In this document: piece by piece, positions 24,594 to 34,108 of the stretch | Numbering within the stretch: the first letter of the stretch is position 1 | How the letters are laid out: each line of letters begins with the position of its first letter | From: an uncultured Arachnia sp. | GTDB lineage: Bacteria; Actinomycetota; Actinomycetes; Propionibacteriales; Propionibacteriaceae | Assembly: GCA_947493995.1 (NCBI GenBank) | Contig: CANLTJ010000001.1 | Span: forward strand, 372,001-436,000 | Direction of reading: 5' to 3' | DNA length: 64,000 nt | Notes under the pieces: model-generated | What the model was told of the DNA's origin: nothing | Databases searched by the model: none | What the model saw: the letters and a program-made list of their open reading frames with translations, nothing else | Position numbers and translations under genes: made by a program

Positions 24594-25202
24594 TCAGCGT
24601 CCCAGTTCGTCGGCCTCCGCGCCGATGGTGGTGGAGGGTCCATGGCCGGTGAAGACTCTCGTCTCCTCCGGCAGTGCGAACAGTTTGCGTCGGATGGAGT
24701 CCGTGATCACATCCTCGTCGCTGTAGGAGCGGCCCGTGGCTCCCGGCCCGCCCTTGAAGAGGGTGTCACCGGAGAACAGCGCGCAGAGATCCGAGGCGTA
24801 GAGGCACACGGCACCGGGGGCATGGCCGGGTGTGTGGATGACCCACAGGTCTATCCCGCCCACCTCGAACTGCTGGCCCTCGGCCAGATCCTTGTCCCAG
24901 CGTCGCTCCGGGTGCGTCATGTCCCACAGGACCTCGTCGTCAGGATGCAGCCAGATGGGTGCGCCGGTGCGATCCGACAGTTCCGGCGCCAGCCGCACGT
25001 GATCGTCATGGGCGTGGGTGCAGATGATGGCCTGAACCGATCGTCCGTCCACCGCGGCGAGGATCGTCTCCACGTCATGGGGAGCGTCAATCACCACCAC
25101 CTCCTTGTCGTCCCCCACCATCCACACGTTGTTCTCCACCTCGTGGGTTTCGCCGTCGAGGCTGAATGTTCCCTTCGTCACTGCATGCGTGATGCCGTTC
25201 AC
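24594..25202 (-). CDS. MBL-fold metallo-hydrolase paired with mscR (Rv2260-like)
   Basis: A 202-residue metallo-beta-lactamase-fold hydrolase. The zinc motif THAHDDH is at 62-68, [11 protein letters not shown] gives the third His and FSGDTLF the bridging Asp. It resembles glyoxalase II and other thioester hydrolases. The GTG start overlaps the mscR stop by four bases (GTGA). The same pair occurs in mycobacteria (Rv2259-Rv2260), so I infer that it hydrolyses the S-formylmycothiol thioester produced by MscR, completing formaldehyde detoxification; that activity is inferred, not shown. Confidence 0.88.
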   Translation of the reverse strand: MNGITHAVTKGTFSLDGETHEVENNVWMVGDDKEVVVIDAPHDVETILAAVDGRSVQAIICTHAHDDHVRLAPELSDRTGAPIWLHPDDEVLWDMTHPERRWDKDLAEGQQFEVGGIDLWVIHTPGHAPGAVCLYASDLCALFSGDTLFKGGPGATGRSYSDEDVITDSIRRKLFALPEETRVFTGHGPSTTIGAEADELGR

Positions 25203-26284
25203 AGGATCACCACCGAGCGCAGCACGTCGCCCTTGTGCATCTTCATGAATGCTCCTTCCACATCATTCAGACCGATCTCCTCGGTCACGAACGCATCGAG
25301 GTCCAGACGGCCCTGTTGGTACAGATCAACCAGCATCGGGAAGTCCCGCGAGGGCAGACAGTCGCCGTACCAGCTGGATTTCAACGCCCCTCCACGCCCG
25401 AAGACATCCAACAGCGGAATCTCGGGAACCTTCGCCTCCGGGTGCGGTACACCCACCAGCACGAGGGTGCCTGCGAGGTCACGCGCGTAGAAGGCCTGCT
25501 TCCACGTCCGGGGAATACCCACCGCATCAATCACGACGTCGGCGCCGAAGCCTCCGGTCAACCCACGAATGGCCTCGACCACGTCACCGTCGGACGAATT
25601 GATGGTGTGGGTGGCACCCAGGCCCCTGGCCCATTTCAGCTTCCTGTCCTCGAGATCCACGGCGATGATGCGGCTTGCCCCGGCGAGAGCTGCGCCGGCT
25701 ATGGCGGCAGCGCCCACACCGCCGCATCCGATCACGGCGACGCTCTGGCCCCTGGTCACGGCGCCGGTGTTGATGGCGGCACCGAGACCGGCCATGACGC
25801 CACAGCCCAGCAGCCCGACGGCGGCCGGGCGCGCCTTCGGGTTCACCTTCGTGCACTGTCCGGAATGGACGAGCGTCCTGTCTGCGAATGCGCCGATGCC
25901 GAGCGCCGGCGTCAGAGGGGTCCCATCCGCGAGTGTCATCTTCTGGGCGGCGTTGGAGGTGCTGAAGCAGTACTGCGGTTCACCTCGCAGGCAGGCGCGG
26001 CACTCACCACAGACGGCCCGCCAGTTCAGCACGACGAAGTCACCGACGGCCACGTTGCTGACGCCGTCCCCGACGGATTCGACGATGCCTGCCGCCTCGT
26101 GCCCCAGCAGGAACGGGAACTCATCGGTGATGCCCCCGTCCCGATAAGCGAGATCGGTGTGGCAGACCCCGCAGGTCTGGACGGCCACCACGGCCTCGCC
26201 GGGTCCGGGATCCGGGACACTGATCTCCACCATCTGGACCGGCTCGCCCTCGGCCATCGCCACGGCGCCTCGGGAAGTCTGCAT
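25199..26284 (-). CDS. mscR: S-(hydroxymethyl)mycothiol dehydrogenase / S-nitrosomycothiol reductase
   Basis: A 361-residue zinc-dependent class III-type alcohol dehydrogenase. The catalytic zinc site includes C41 in TCGVCHTD and H62 in LGHEAAG; the structural zinc loop is [24 protein letters not shown] is the NAD-binding turn. The sequence matches the mycothiol-dependent formaldehyde dehydrogenase, which oxidises S-hydroxymethylmycothiol and reduces S-nitrosomycothiol, so the cell should make mycothiol. I start it at the ATG at 26284, with TAGAGT seven bases upstream; the longer open frame is non-coding. It is coupled to the MBL-fold hydrolase. Confidence 0.93.
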   Translation of the reverse strand: MQTSRGAVAMAEGEPVQMVEISVPDPGPGEAVVAVQTCGVCHTDLAYRDGGITDEFPFLLGHEAAGIVESVGDGVSNVAVGDFVVLNWRAVCGECRACLRGEPQYCFSTSNAAQKMTLADGTPLTPALGIGAFADRTLVHSGQCTKVNPKARPAAVGLLGCGVMAGLGAAINTGAVTRGQSVAVIGCGGVGAAAIAGAALAGASRIIAVDLEDRKLKWARGLGATHTINSSDGDVVEAIRGLTGGFGADVVIDAVGIPRTWKQAFYARDLAGTLVLVGVPHPEAKVPEIPLLDVFGRGGALKSSWYGDCLPSRDFPMLVDLYQQGRLDLDAFVTEEIGLNDVEGAFMKMHKGDVLRSVVIL

Positions 26285-26291
26285 GTCCCCG

Positions 26292-26297
26292 ACTCTA
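26292..26297 (-). promoter_or_regulatory. mscR: -10 box TAGAGT, leaderless promoter of mscR
   Basis: TAGAGT ends seven bases before the ATG at 26284, setting the start and implying a leaderless mRNA. Confidence 0.5.
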
Positions 26298-26405
26298 GTG
26301 ATGAATCGAGGTGTTCGGGCTGACTTCAGCCAAGCAGCCATTCCGCTCGAACCCGTCTCCAAGAAGTAGGCTTGGCACCAGCCAGCACTCGACGAGGAGA
26401 TCATC

Positions 26406-26978
26406 ATGGATGCGACCGTGCAGCAGGCCTTTGACACCGTTCCCCGCGCTCCCTTCCTGCCCCCGGCCCTTCGGATGCGGGCCGATGTGGACCGCCCCCT
26501 GCCGCTCAGTCACGGTCAGACGAATTCGCAGCCCAGCACCGTGGCTGCCATGCTGGAACTCCTTGACGTGCGCCCCGGCCACACAGTGCTGGACGTCGGC
26601 GCCGGATCCGGCTGGACCACCGCACTGCTGGCCCACCTCGTCGGTCCGGACGGCCGCGTGATCGGCGTGGAGCGGGTCGCTCACCTCGCGCTCGGTGCGC
26701 AGGTCGCTCTGGAGGAAACCGGTCCCTGGCCGCAGGCCAGCGTCCGTGTGACCACTCCCGGCGTGCTGGGCGTGCCGGAGGAGGCGCCGTTCGACAGGAT
26801 TCTCGTCTCTGCTGAGGCCAGCGACATTCCGCCCGCCCTCATTCAGCAACTGGCGCAGGACGGTGTCATGGTGCTCCCCGTCAACACCGTGATGACCCGG
26901 GTGATTCGGACGCGATCGGATGGGCTGGACGTGAGCGAACACGGCCACTATGTGTTCGTGCCCCTCATCGAGGACTGA
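26406..26978 (+). CDS. Protein-L-isoaspartate O-methyltransferase-like protein
   Basis: A 190-residue SAM-dependent methyltransferase. [12 protein letters not shown] near the N-terminus and [18 protein letters not shown] (about 37-54) match the PCMT family, whose SGQTIS/QP loop binds the isoaspartate; SAM motif I is [13 protein letters not shown] (60-72). It would repair damaged proteins or be a relative with another target; it is slightly shorter than typical PCMT (about 210). The start is clear: GAGGAGAT lies just before the ATG. TAGGCT about 35 bases upstream is a candidate -10. It is convergent with add, 21 bases away. Confidence 0.82.
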   Translation: MDATVQQAFDTVPRAPFLPPALRMRADVDRPLPLSHGQTNSQPSTVAAMLELLDVRPGHTVLDVGAGSGWTTALLAHLVGPDGRVIGVERVAHLALGAQVALEETGPWPQASVRVTTPGVLGVPEEAPFDRILVSAEASDIPPALIQQLAQDGVMVLPVNTVMTRVIRTRSDGLDVSEHGHYVFVPLIED

Positions 26979-26999
26979 CCCCGACGCACGGGCGCCGGC

Positions 27000-28085
27000 T
27001 CACGCCAGTAGCACCCTCGAAGCGGCAAAGGACGGCCTGATGACTCCGTGGATCAGTGCCACACGCTGGTCGAAGGGCAGGAATGCCGACTTCATGGCGT
27101 TGATGGTGGCCCACTCGATGTCGTCGATGTCCCAATCGAATGCATCCACGAGCTTGGCGAACTCCCGGCTCATGGACGTGTCGCTCATCAGCCGGTTGTC
27201 GCAGTTGACCGTGACGCGGAAACCGAGTTGTTTCAGGAGATCGATGGGGTGCTCCGCGATGCTGTCCGCGATACCGGTCTGCAGGTTGGAGCTCGGGCAC
27301 AGTTCGAGTGGGATGCGGGCGTCGCGCACGTAGGAAGCCAGCTGACCCAACCTGTGGTGTCCTTCCTCGTCCACGGTGATGTCGTCGGTGATGCTCACAC
27401 CGTGCCCCAGCCGGTTCGCCCCACACAACTGAACGGCCTCCCAGATGGACGGTAGTCCGAAAGCTTCGCCGGCGTGAATCGTGTAGAAGGCGTTGTTGCG
27501 CTTGAGATGGCCGAATGCCGCCTGGAATCTCGACGGCGGGAAGCCGTCCTCGGCGCCTGCAATGTCGAATCCGCAGACGCCGTCGTGGCGGTAGCGGACA
27601 GCCAGGTCGGCGATCTCGGTGGTGGGCTCACCGTGCCTCATCGAGGTCACGATCTGTTGGACCACGATCGCCATCCCACGATTTTCGGCCTCGGCCATGC
27701 CTGCGGTGAGCCCTCGGCCCACCGCCTCCACCACGTCGGTGAGTTCCAGTCCCTGCTGCTGGTGCTGCTCGGGCGCGTAGCGGGCCTCGGCGTAGATGAC
27801 ACCATCCACGGCCTGGTCCAGTACGAACTCATGGGCGACGCGCTCCAACTGGTCAGCGGTCTGCATGGCCGCGACGGTGTGGTCGAAGGTTTCCAGGTAG
27901 CGCACCAGTGAGCCGGAATCGGCTGCTTCGAAGAACCAACGGCGCAGTTCGTCGGGGTCCTCGGTGGGCAGCGCATGTCCGTTCGCCGCGCAGTGCTCGA
28001 TGATGGTGGCGGGTCTGAGCCCACCATCCAAATGGTCATGCAGTGCGACCTTCGGCAGCGTCGTGATCTCTTCCACACCTAGCAC
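27000..28085 (-). CDS. add: Adenosine deaminase
   Basis: A 361-residue adenosine/deoxyadenosine deaminase making inosine. The zinc pair H16 and H18 is in LHDHLDGG; HAGEAFG holds the third His and the catalytic Glu, GHGVSI the activating His, and NCDNRLMS the zinc/catalytic Asp segment, where actinobacterial forms differ from the animal NTDDP string. Start is the GTG at 28085 with AAGGA ten bases upstream. It lies 123 bases after cdd in the nucleoside uptake operon, but the gap has a possible promoter and palindrome, so it may have separate control as well. Confidence 0.94.
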   Translation of the reverse strand: MLGVEEITTLPKVALHDHLDGGLRPATIIEHCAANGHALPTEDPDELRRWFFEAADSGSLVRYLETFDHTVAAMQTADQLERVAHEFVLDQAVDGVIYAEARYAPEQHQQQGLELTDVVEAVGRGLTAGMAEAENRGMAIVVQQIVTSMRHGEPTTEIADLAVRYRHDGVCGFDIAGAEDGFPPSRFQAAFGHLKRNNAFYTIHAGEAFGLPSIWEAVQLCGANRLGHGVSITDDITVDEEGHHRLGQLASYVRDARIPLELCPSSNLQTGIADSIAEHPIDLLKQLGFRVTVNCDNRLMSDTSMSREFAKLVDAFDWDIDDIEWATINAMKSAFLPFDQRVALIHGVIRPSFAASRVLLA

Positions 28086-28122
28086 GGCTTCGGTTCCTTC
28101 TCGTTGATGATCCTGACGGGTC

Positions 28123-28134
28123 CCATCATGATGG
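28123..28134. promoter_or_regulatory. Perfect 12-bp palindrome upstream of add
   Basis: CCATCATGATGG lies 38 bases before the add start, directly after TAATAC/TACCAT sequences that could be a -10 on the add strand. This position, just at a transcript start, suits a repressor site. No regulator is encoded nearby. Confidence 0.4.
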
Positions 28135-28208
28135 TATTACGCGGGGCGGCGGACGAGATGGGACTGGATACCCACCTCGACTTCACCCGATCGCGACAGA
28201 GCCATACG

Positions 28209-28622
28209 CTATCGGGTGGCCTGCTCCGTCACCTTCGACAGGTCCTCGGGACCGAAGGCCTGCGGCAGCACCTGCGCCATCGTCTTGACTCCCTCCGGAG
28301 TGTCCACGAGCAGATCGGCCCCTCCATGCTCATGGAGCAGTTGGCGGCATCGGCCGCAGGGCATGATCACCTCCCCGTTCCCGTTGACGCAGGTGAAGGC
28401 GACGAGCCGTCCACCTCCGCCTGCCACCAGTGAGGAGATGAGACCGCATTCAGCGCACAGTGTGACGCCGTAGGCTGCGTTCTCCACGTTGCAGCCGACG
28501 ACGATACGGCCATCGTCGACGAGGGCCGCCGCCCCCACCGGATATCCCGAGTAGGGGGCATAGGCCTGTCGGGAAACTTCCCGCGCCCGGGCGCGGATCT
28601 CCTCCCACTTGAGGTGGTCCAC
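28209..28622 (-). CDS. cdd: Cytidine deaminase
   Basis: A 137-residue homotetrameric-type cytidine deaminase, converting cytidine and deoxycytidine to uridine forms. The zinc ligands are C57 in CAECG and C89/C92 in PCGRC, with E59 as the proton shuttle; NVENAAYG (45-52) binds ribose. The start is the GTG at 28622, one base after the permease stop; GGAAGGAG lies across the end of the permease gene, so translation is coupled. Its place after two nucleoside-type permeases shows that imported nucleosides feed straight into salvage. Confidence 0.95.
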   Translation of the reverse strand: MDHLKWEEIRARAREVSRQAYAPYSGYPVGAAALVDDGRIVVGCNVENAAYGVTLCAECGLISSLVAGGGGRLVAFTCVNGNGEVIMPCGRCRQLLHEHGGADLLVDTPEGVKTMAQVLPQAFGPEDLSKVTEQATR

Positions 28623-28623
28623 G

Positions 28624-29916
28624 TCACTCCTTCCGGAAGTGCTGGCCGTCTGCCGCGGGGGCACGGACGCGTCCCACGAGGCCGGCGACGGCGATGATCG
28701 TGGCCACGTACGGCAGCATCAGCAGGAACTGGCTGTCAATGGGGCTCCCCAGTGGGTTCAGGGTCTGGCCCAATTGGGTGACGAACCCGAAGAAGAGGGC
28801 CATGAGAGCGGCGTAGACCGGATGCCAGCGGCCCATGATGAGGGCAGCCAGGGCGATGAAGCCGTTGCCAACGGTCAGATCGGGCCGGAAGGCACCGGTG
28901 GAACCGATGGTGAAGTAGGCACCGCCAAAGCCTGCCATCGCACCGCCCAGAACAACTGCGCCGAACTTGGTGGCCACGACGTTGATGCCGACGGTGTCAG
29001 CGGCATGTGGGTGTTCGCCGACGGCGCGGACCCTGAGTCCCCACTTCGTCTTGAACAGTAGGAACCAGACGAACGGCACCATGAGGATTGCGAGGTAGGC
29101 CAGTGCTGTCTGGTTGAAGAGGATGGGGCCAAGGAACGGGATCTCGGAGAGTCCGGGAATGGCGATCCGCTGCATGATCGGCACCGCGTTGTAGGTGGCC
29201 GTGTCCTCGCTCACCAGTTGGTGGAAGAGGAAGCCCGTGAGGCCGGCGGCCAGGAGGTTGATCACCACGCCGAGGACGACGTGGTCCACGAAGTACTTGA
29301 GCGCGAACAGTCCCAGCAGCGCTCCCATGGCCACACCAGCCAGGATGGCGGCGATCAGGGCTGCGAGCAGGTTCTGTGTCAGCGAGCCAGTGATCGCGCC
29401 GGCGAAGGCCGCCGTCAGGAACTGCCCCTCGATGGCGATGTTGACCACGCCGGCCCGTTCGGACAGGGCACCGCACAATGCACCGAAGACCAGCGGGGTG
29501 GCGACAGCCAGCGTGCCCTGCAACTGGTTGGTCAGTGTGAAGACGGCGGAACTGCCAGCGGCCGCCCAGACGATCAGTCCCAGCAGGAACGCAACGCCTC
29601 CCACCGCGCCCGCGATGTTGGCGTAGCGACGACTGAGCTTGCCTGAGAGGTAACCGGCAGCGGCCAGCAGCGCGAGTACGGCACACACAGCCACTGTGGG
29701 GGCCGCCGGGAGCGCGATCGTCGGTAGCTGGACCGCATCGAACGCGTCGGAAAGAGCAATTCTGGACTCACCGCTGGTCCCGACGAATGCCCACACGAGC
29801 AGCAGCCCGACGACGGCGAGCAGCACACCCGTCGAGATGCGCTGGATGCGGTCCTCTCTGGCTTCCACCTGCTCGAGTGCGGCGACATCTGTTCTGGGGG
29901 CGACTTGAGTACTCAT
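28624..29916 (-). CDS. ABC transporter permease, BMP/nucleoside type (second subunit)
   Basis: A 430-residue integral membrane protein with about ten hydrophobic helices, of the branched-chain-permease-like family found with BMP lipoproteins (NupQ/YufQ type). AVGEHPHAADTVGINV is the cytoplasmic coupling loop, with the family's GE/N-P-x-A-A pattern. It pairs with the permease encoded upstream to form the channel for nucleosides. Its ATG overlaps the upstream stop by four bases (ATGA), and cdd follows one base later. The first 30 residues are a polar cytoplasmic extension. Confidence 0.93.
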   Translation of the reverse strand: MSTQVAPRTDVAALEQVEAREDRIQRISTGVLLAVVGLLLVWAFVGTSGESRIALSDAFDAVQLPTIALPAAPTVAVCAVLALLAAAGYLSGKLSRRYANIAGAVGGVAFLLGLIVWAAAGSSAVFTLTNQLQGTLAVATPLVFGALCGALSERAGVVNIAIEGQFLTAAFAGAITGSLTQNLLAALIAAILAGVAMGALLGLFALKYFVDHVVLGVVINLLAAGLTGFLFHQLVSEDTATYNAVPIMQRIAIPGLSEIPFLGPILFNQTALAYLAILMVPFVWFLLFKTKWGLRVRAVGEHPHAADTVGINVVATKFGAVVLGGAMAGFGGAYFTIGSTGAFRPDLTVGNGFIALAALIMGRWHPVYAALMALFFGFVTQLGQTLNPLGSPIDSQFLLMLPYVATIIAVAGLVGRVRAPAADGQHFRKE

Positions 29917-31145
29917 GCCACGGCTGCCTTTGCGCTGGAGTCAACACGGGTGTTCCGCTTCTCCCGAAGGACGGGCACGAGCCACATGACGAAAGCCGGG
30001 GCAGCGACGAACAACACGATGAGGGCTTGGATCAGGTTGGTGAGGTCGGAGGGCGTCTGTGCCTGGGCGGCCATGGTCAGGCCACCCGCCTTGAGGGCGC
30101 CGAACAGCAGACCGGCCAGTACGACTCCCAGCGGTCGGGACCGTCCCAGCAGCGCGACGGTGATGGCGTCAAAGCCGACGGTGCCGACGATGCCCAGCGA
30201 CAGCTGGGTGGGGTAGCCCGTCAACAGGGTGGGGGTCAGTACGGCTTGGGCTCCTGCCAGGCCGCCCAGGCTGCCGGCGATCGCCATCGCGATGATGGTG
30301 GTGCGGGAAACGCTCATCCCGGCTGTTGCTGCGGCGTGCGGGTTCTGCCCCACCGCGCGGATGCGGAACCCCAGTGTGGTGCGCTCCAGCAGCCACCACA
30401 CGGCTACAGCAGCCACCAGCGCAATGGCGAACCCGAGTGTGAGCCTGGTTCCGGCAAGCCGGGGCATGGTGGCGGAGAACTGGACCACCGGCGAGATCGG
30501 ATCCGATCTGCCCGGCTGCTGCAGGAGAGGCGTGGTGAGCAGAAACTGCAGCATGTACAAGGCGATGTAGTTGAGCATGATGGTCACGATCACCTCATGG
30601 GCGCCGGTTTTGGCCTTCAGGAATCCTGCAATTCCACCCCACACTGCGCCGAATGCCATGGACGTTAGCAGGGCGAAGGGGATGTGGACGAACAGCGGCA
30701 GGCCGGTGAAGCTGAAGCCGATGAAGGCACCAACGATCGCTCCCCACACGGCCTGGCCCTGTGCACCGATGTTGAACAGGCCGGCACGAAAGGCCAGTGC
30801 CACACCCAGACCGGCGCAGATGAGAGGAGCGGCCTGGGCGCTGGTTTCCGTGAGCGCCTGCCACGATCCCACCGAGCCGCGCAGCAGTGCGCCGTAGGCG
30901 GTGGAAATCTTGTCCCACGAAGCTCCAAGCGCGTCACCGGGGGCGTTGAAGAAATAGGCGAATCTGCTGATGACGTCCTCGTCGGCCAGCACCATGACAA
31001 TGGCGCCGGCGATGAACGCGAGGACGAAAGAGATTACTGTCACCACCACAGGCACCCACGCACGTGAGCGGGGCTTCTTGGGCGGGGCGGCTGAATCGGT
31101 GTTCCCCGCCGGCAGTTCCTTCTCCTCCACAAGGTTCTCAGACAT
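29913..31145 (-). CDS. ABC transporter permease, BMP/nucleoside type (first subunit)
   Basis: A 410-residue membrane protein, NupP/YufP type, with about nine helices after a polar 30-residue N-terminus that has PPKKPRSR just before the first helix. The coupling loop is AVGQNPHAAATAGMSV, matching the loop of the partner permease. The start overlaps the ATPase gene stop by eight bases and its own stop overlaps the next permease start, so three ABC genes are translated as a unit. It transports nucleosides with the BMP lipoprotein and the double ATPase. Confidence 0.93.
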   Translation of the reverse strand: MSENLVEEKELPAGNTDSAAPPKKPRSRAWVPVVVTVISFVLAFIAGAIVMVLADEDVISRFAYFFNAPGDALGASWDKISTAYGALLRGSVGSWQALTETSAQAAPLICAGLGVALAFRAGLFNIGAQGQAVWGAIVGAFIGFSFTGLPLFVHIPFALLTSMAFGAVWGGIAGFLKAKTGAHEVIVTIMLNYIALYMLQFLLTTPLLQQPGRSDPISPVVQFSATMPRLAGTRLTLGFAIALVAAVAVWWLLERTTLGFRIRAVGQNPHAAATAGMSVSRTTIIAMAIAGSLGGLAGAQAVLTPTLLTGYPTQLSLGIVGTVGFDAITVALLGRSRPLGVVLAGLLFGALKAGGLTMAAQAQTPSDLTNLIQALIVLFVAAPAFVMWLVPVLREKRNTRVDSSAKAAVA

Positions 31146-32718
31146 CCACCTTCTCCGTCCTGCTGTCGCCCACGCTGTTCTTGGCTTCTTCGTAGCTGAT
31201 TCCCGCCATCATGAGACCCAGAACATCGCGGGAGGTGTCCGGGCCGACGATCCCGACGATCCGCCCGCGATACATCACGGCGATCCGGTCCGCCAGTGAC
31301 TCGACCTCTTCCAGTTCGGTGGAGACGATGAGCACGGCGGTCTCCCTGTCGCGTTCCTCCACGATGCGGTTGTGCAGAAATTCGATGGCGCCCACGTCCA
31401 CCCCTCGTGTGGGCTGATTGGCCACCAACAGACTCAGCGGGCGGGACAGTTCCCGCGCCAACACCACCTTCTGCTGGTTGCCGCCCGACAGCGAGCTCAA
31501 GGGCTGGGTGTGGGATGAGGTCCGGATGTCGAACTCTTCGATGAGCTCGTCCGCGTTGAGCCGGATTTTCGGCAGGTCCAGGTTGCCTGCACTGGCGAAA
31601 CCGTCGGCGCGGTTGAGGACGAGGTTCTCGGCGATGGAGAAGTCGCTCACGAAGCCGTCACGCTGTCGATCCTCTGGAACGAATCCGAGACCGGCGTCGA
31701 TCGTCTCCCTCGGAGACAGGTGGGTGATGTCCACCCCGTCCAACGTCGCCGAGCCCGCAATGACTGGGGTGGTACCCAAGAGGGCTTCAGCAAGTTCAGT
31801 CTGGCCGTTGCCCTGCACTCCAGCAATGCACAGGATCTCGCCACCGGAGATGCTCAGGTCGAGGTGATCCACCACGACCGCGCCGGCGGCGTTGGCCACG
31901 GTGAAACCGGAGAGCACCAGACGTTCCTCCCCCAGCTTCGGCGGCGCCTTGTCCACGGTCAGGTTCACTGCACGACCCACCATGAGTTCTGCCAGATCGC
32001 CCTCGGTCGCATCCGGCGTGGCCTGCCCCACCACCTTCCCTCGACGAATGACGGTGATGTCATCGGCGACCGCCACCACCTCGCGCAGTTTGTGGGTGAT
32101 GAAGCAGATCGCACGGCCCTCGTCGCGCAGCGTCTTCATCACCACCATGAGCTCATCGATCTCCTGGGGGGTGAGCACGGCCGTGGGCTCATCAAAGATC
32201 AGGTAGCTGGCATCGTTGGCCAGCGCTTTCAGAATCTCCACGCGCTGCTGGATGCCCACTGGCAGGTCCTCGACGAGCGCGTCGGGATCCACATCGAGCC
32301 GATAGCGTTCCGACAGCTCGCGTACCAGCTTCCGGGCTCCGGCCAGGTCGAGCGTGCCCAGGCGACCGGGTTCACGTCCCAGCACCATGTTCTCGGCAAC
32401 CGTGAAGACGGGAATGAGCATGAAGTGCTGGTGCACCATACCGATGCCGGCAGCCATGGCCTGCTTGGGATTCTCGAGATGCAGTTCTTTCTCACCCACA
32501 CTGATGGTGCCCTCGTCTGCCGGAAGGAGACCGAAGAGAACGTTCATGAGTGTGGATTTGCCTGCACCGTTCTCGCCCAGCAGGCAGTGGATACGGCCGG
32601 GAACGAAGTCCAGCGTGATGGAATCGTTCGCCGTCAGTGACCCGAAACGTTTTGTGATGCCCTTCAGGTGAAGGACTTCAGCTTCGTGATCGACGCTCTG
32701 CTGCCGTTCGGTGCTCAC
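31138..32718 (-). CDS. Double ATP-binding subunit of a BMP-type nucleoside ABC transporter
   Basis: A 526-residue protein with two fused ABC domains (about 15-250 and 265-510), as in NupO/YufO and sugar ABC ATPases. The first has Walker A GENGAGKST and Walker B YLIFDEPTAVLT; the second has the weaker GVQGNGQTE loop and the signature LSGGNQQK. Start is the GTG at 32718; the frame stays open upstream but that part is low-complexity and non-coding. AAGGGGGG lies about 12 bases upstream. A hairpin in the gap after the lipoprotein gene probably lowers its expression relative to the lipoprotein. Confidence 0.94.
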   Translation of the reverse strand: MSTERQQSVDHEAEVLHLKGITKRFGSLTANDSITLDFVPGRIHCLLGENGAGKSTLMNVLFGLLPADEGTISVGEKELHLENPKQAMAAGIGMVHQHFMLIPVFTVAENMVLGREPGRLGTLDLAGARKLVRELSERYRLDVDPDALVEDLPVGIQQRVEILKALANDASYLIFDEPTAVLTPQEIDELMVVMKTLRDEGRAICFITHKLREVVAVADDITVIRRGKVVGQATPDATEGDLAELMVGRAVNLTVDKAPPKLGEERLVLSGFTVANAAGAVVVDHLDLSISGGEILCIAGVQGNGQTELAEALLGTTPVIAGSATLDGVDITHLSPRETIDAGLGFVPEDRQRDGFVSDFSIAENLVLNRADGFASAGNLDLPKIRLNADELIEEFDIRTSSHTQPLSSLSGGNQQKVVLARELSRPLSLLVANQPTRGVDVGAIEFLHNRIVEERDRETAVLIVSTELEEVESLADRIAVMYRGRIVGIVGPDTSRDVLGLMMAGISYEEAKNSVGDSRTEKVDV

Positions 32719-32911
32719 GACTTGGTGTACCCCCCTTGGCCGACGTTGGCCGTTCTCGAACTGTGATGGCGATGATGGACCACGCGGTGTGAGGAGGCGC
32801 CCACACGCCGTGCGGTGTGTCGAAAGTGTAGGCGCCGCTGCCCACTGACCACGTGAACTGTGACCGATCCAGCGGATCGTCGCAGCGACTGTGCGGGCCA
32901 GCTGACAGTGA

Positions 32912-32940
32912 CGGCTGGTCGGGGGTCTCCCGACCAGCCG
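32912..32940 (-). terminator. Hairpin between the BMP lipoprotein gene and its ATPase gene
   Basis: CGGCTGGTCGGG (32912-32923) and CCCGACCAGCCG (32929-32940) form a perfect 12-bp stem with a 5-base loop, 25 bases after the lipoprotein stop. It is inside the operon, so it likely acts as a partial terminator or 3' stabiliser that keeps the binding protein in excess. Confidence 0.65.
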
Positions 32941-32965
32941 CCACCATGTGCCCGCGGTCAGACGA

Positions 32966-34108
32966 TCAGTTGGGCTGAGCTTCCGAGGTGATCTCGATGT
33001 CGCCGCTGATGATGTCCTGCTTGATCGTTTCCAGCTCAGACTTGGTCTCCTCGGGGACCTCGTCCTCGAACTCGTTGAACGGGGCGAGTCCGGTTCCTTC
33101 GTTCTCGAGGGTACCCACGTACTCCTCCGAGGTGAAGTTCCCCTCCATGGATGCCTGGATGGCATCGAAGACCGCAACATCCATGCCCTTGTAGACCGAG
33201 GAGATGATGTTGGAGCAGAACTCGGCGGCCGAGATGCAGCCATCGGTGTCCACCCAGATAGCGTTGACGTTCCCGCCGGATGCCTGAGCAGCCTGCAGTC
33301 CGCCCAGTCCGGCGGGGCCGGCGACGGGGAAGAGGATGTCAGCGCCCTGGGCAATCAGCGTGTTGGCGGTTTCCCGACCTCCGGCGATGTTTCCGAAGGG
33401 ATCATTGCCGGGCACGAACTGGCCGTCCTGGGTTTCGACGTCCCACCCGATGACCTGGATGTCCTCACCCTTCTGCTCGTTGTAGTACTCCACGCCCTGG
33501 GCGAATCCGTCCATGAAGATGGTGACGGTGGGAATCTTCGCGCCACCGAACGTCCCGACCTGACCGGTCTCACTCATTGCGGCAGCGAGGTAGCCACCCA
33601 TGAAGGACGATTCGGCCGTATTGAAGATCAGGCCCTTGGCATTGTCGACGCCCTCAAAGGAGCCGTTGTCCACAATGGCGAAATCGACGTCGGGATTCTG
33701 CTGGGCGGCAGCTTCCGTGGCGTTGGCCAACAGGAATCCGACGGTGACGACGATGTTGCAGTCGGCGGCGATCATGGCCTGGATGTTCTGGGCGAAGTCG
33801 GCTTCGGAGTTCGACTCGATCTCGCCGGTTTCGACACCGAGTTCGTCCTGGGCGCGCATGAGGCCGGCATAGGCCGTCTCGTTGAAGGATTGGTCGTCGA
33901 AGCCGCCGGCGTCTGACACCATGCAGGCCTTGAAATCGCCCGAGGGCTCCGTGCCCTCGGTGGTCTCCATGGACTCACCGTCCGTCGGGGCCATGGCCTC
34001 GGTGGTGGGATCCCCGGGTGTGGTCGTTTCAGGTGCTTCGGCGCAACCCGCCAGTACCAGCGCGCTGGCCCCAATGACAGACGCGAGCTTGAACAGTGAC
34101 TTCTTCAC
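32966..34108 (-). CDS. BMP-family nucleoside-binding lipoprotein
   Basis: A 380-residue substrate-binding protein. MKKSLFKLAS then SALVLAGC is a lipoprotein signal with the acylated Cys at 22. A 35-residue Thr/Glu/Pro linker follows, then the two-lobe BMP domain (CMVSDAGGFDDQSFNETAY; GFLLANATEAA; VETQDGQFVPGNDP). BMP proteins (PnrA, BmpA) bind purine and other nucleosides. It is the first gene of the operon ahead of the ATPase, two permeases, cdd and add, which fixes the substrate class. The start is the GTG at 34108, with AGGAGG ten bases upstream. Confidence 0.94.
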   Translation of the reverse strand: MKKSLFKLASVIGASALVLAGCAEAPETTTPGDPTTEAMAPTDGESMETTEGTEPSGDFKACMVSDAGGFDDQSFNETAYAGLMRAQDELGVETGEIESNSEADFAQNIQAMIAADCNIVVTVGFLLANATEAAAQQNPDVDFAIVDNGSFEGVDNAKGLIFNTAESSFMGGYLAAAMSETGQVGTFGGAKIPTVTIFMDGFAQGVEYYNEQKGEDIQVIGWDVETQDGQFVPGNDPFGNIAGGRETANTLIAQGADILFPVAGPAGLGGLQAAQASGGNVNAIWVDTDGCISAAEFCSNIISSVYKGMDVAVFDAIQASMEGNFTSEEYVGTLENEGTGLAPFNEFEDEVPEETKSELETIKQDIISGDIEITSEAQPN

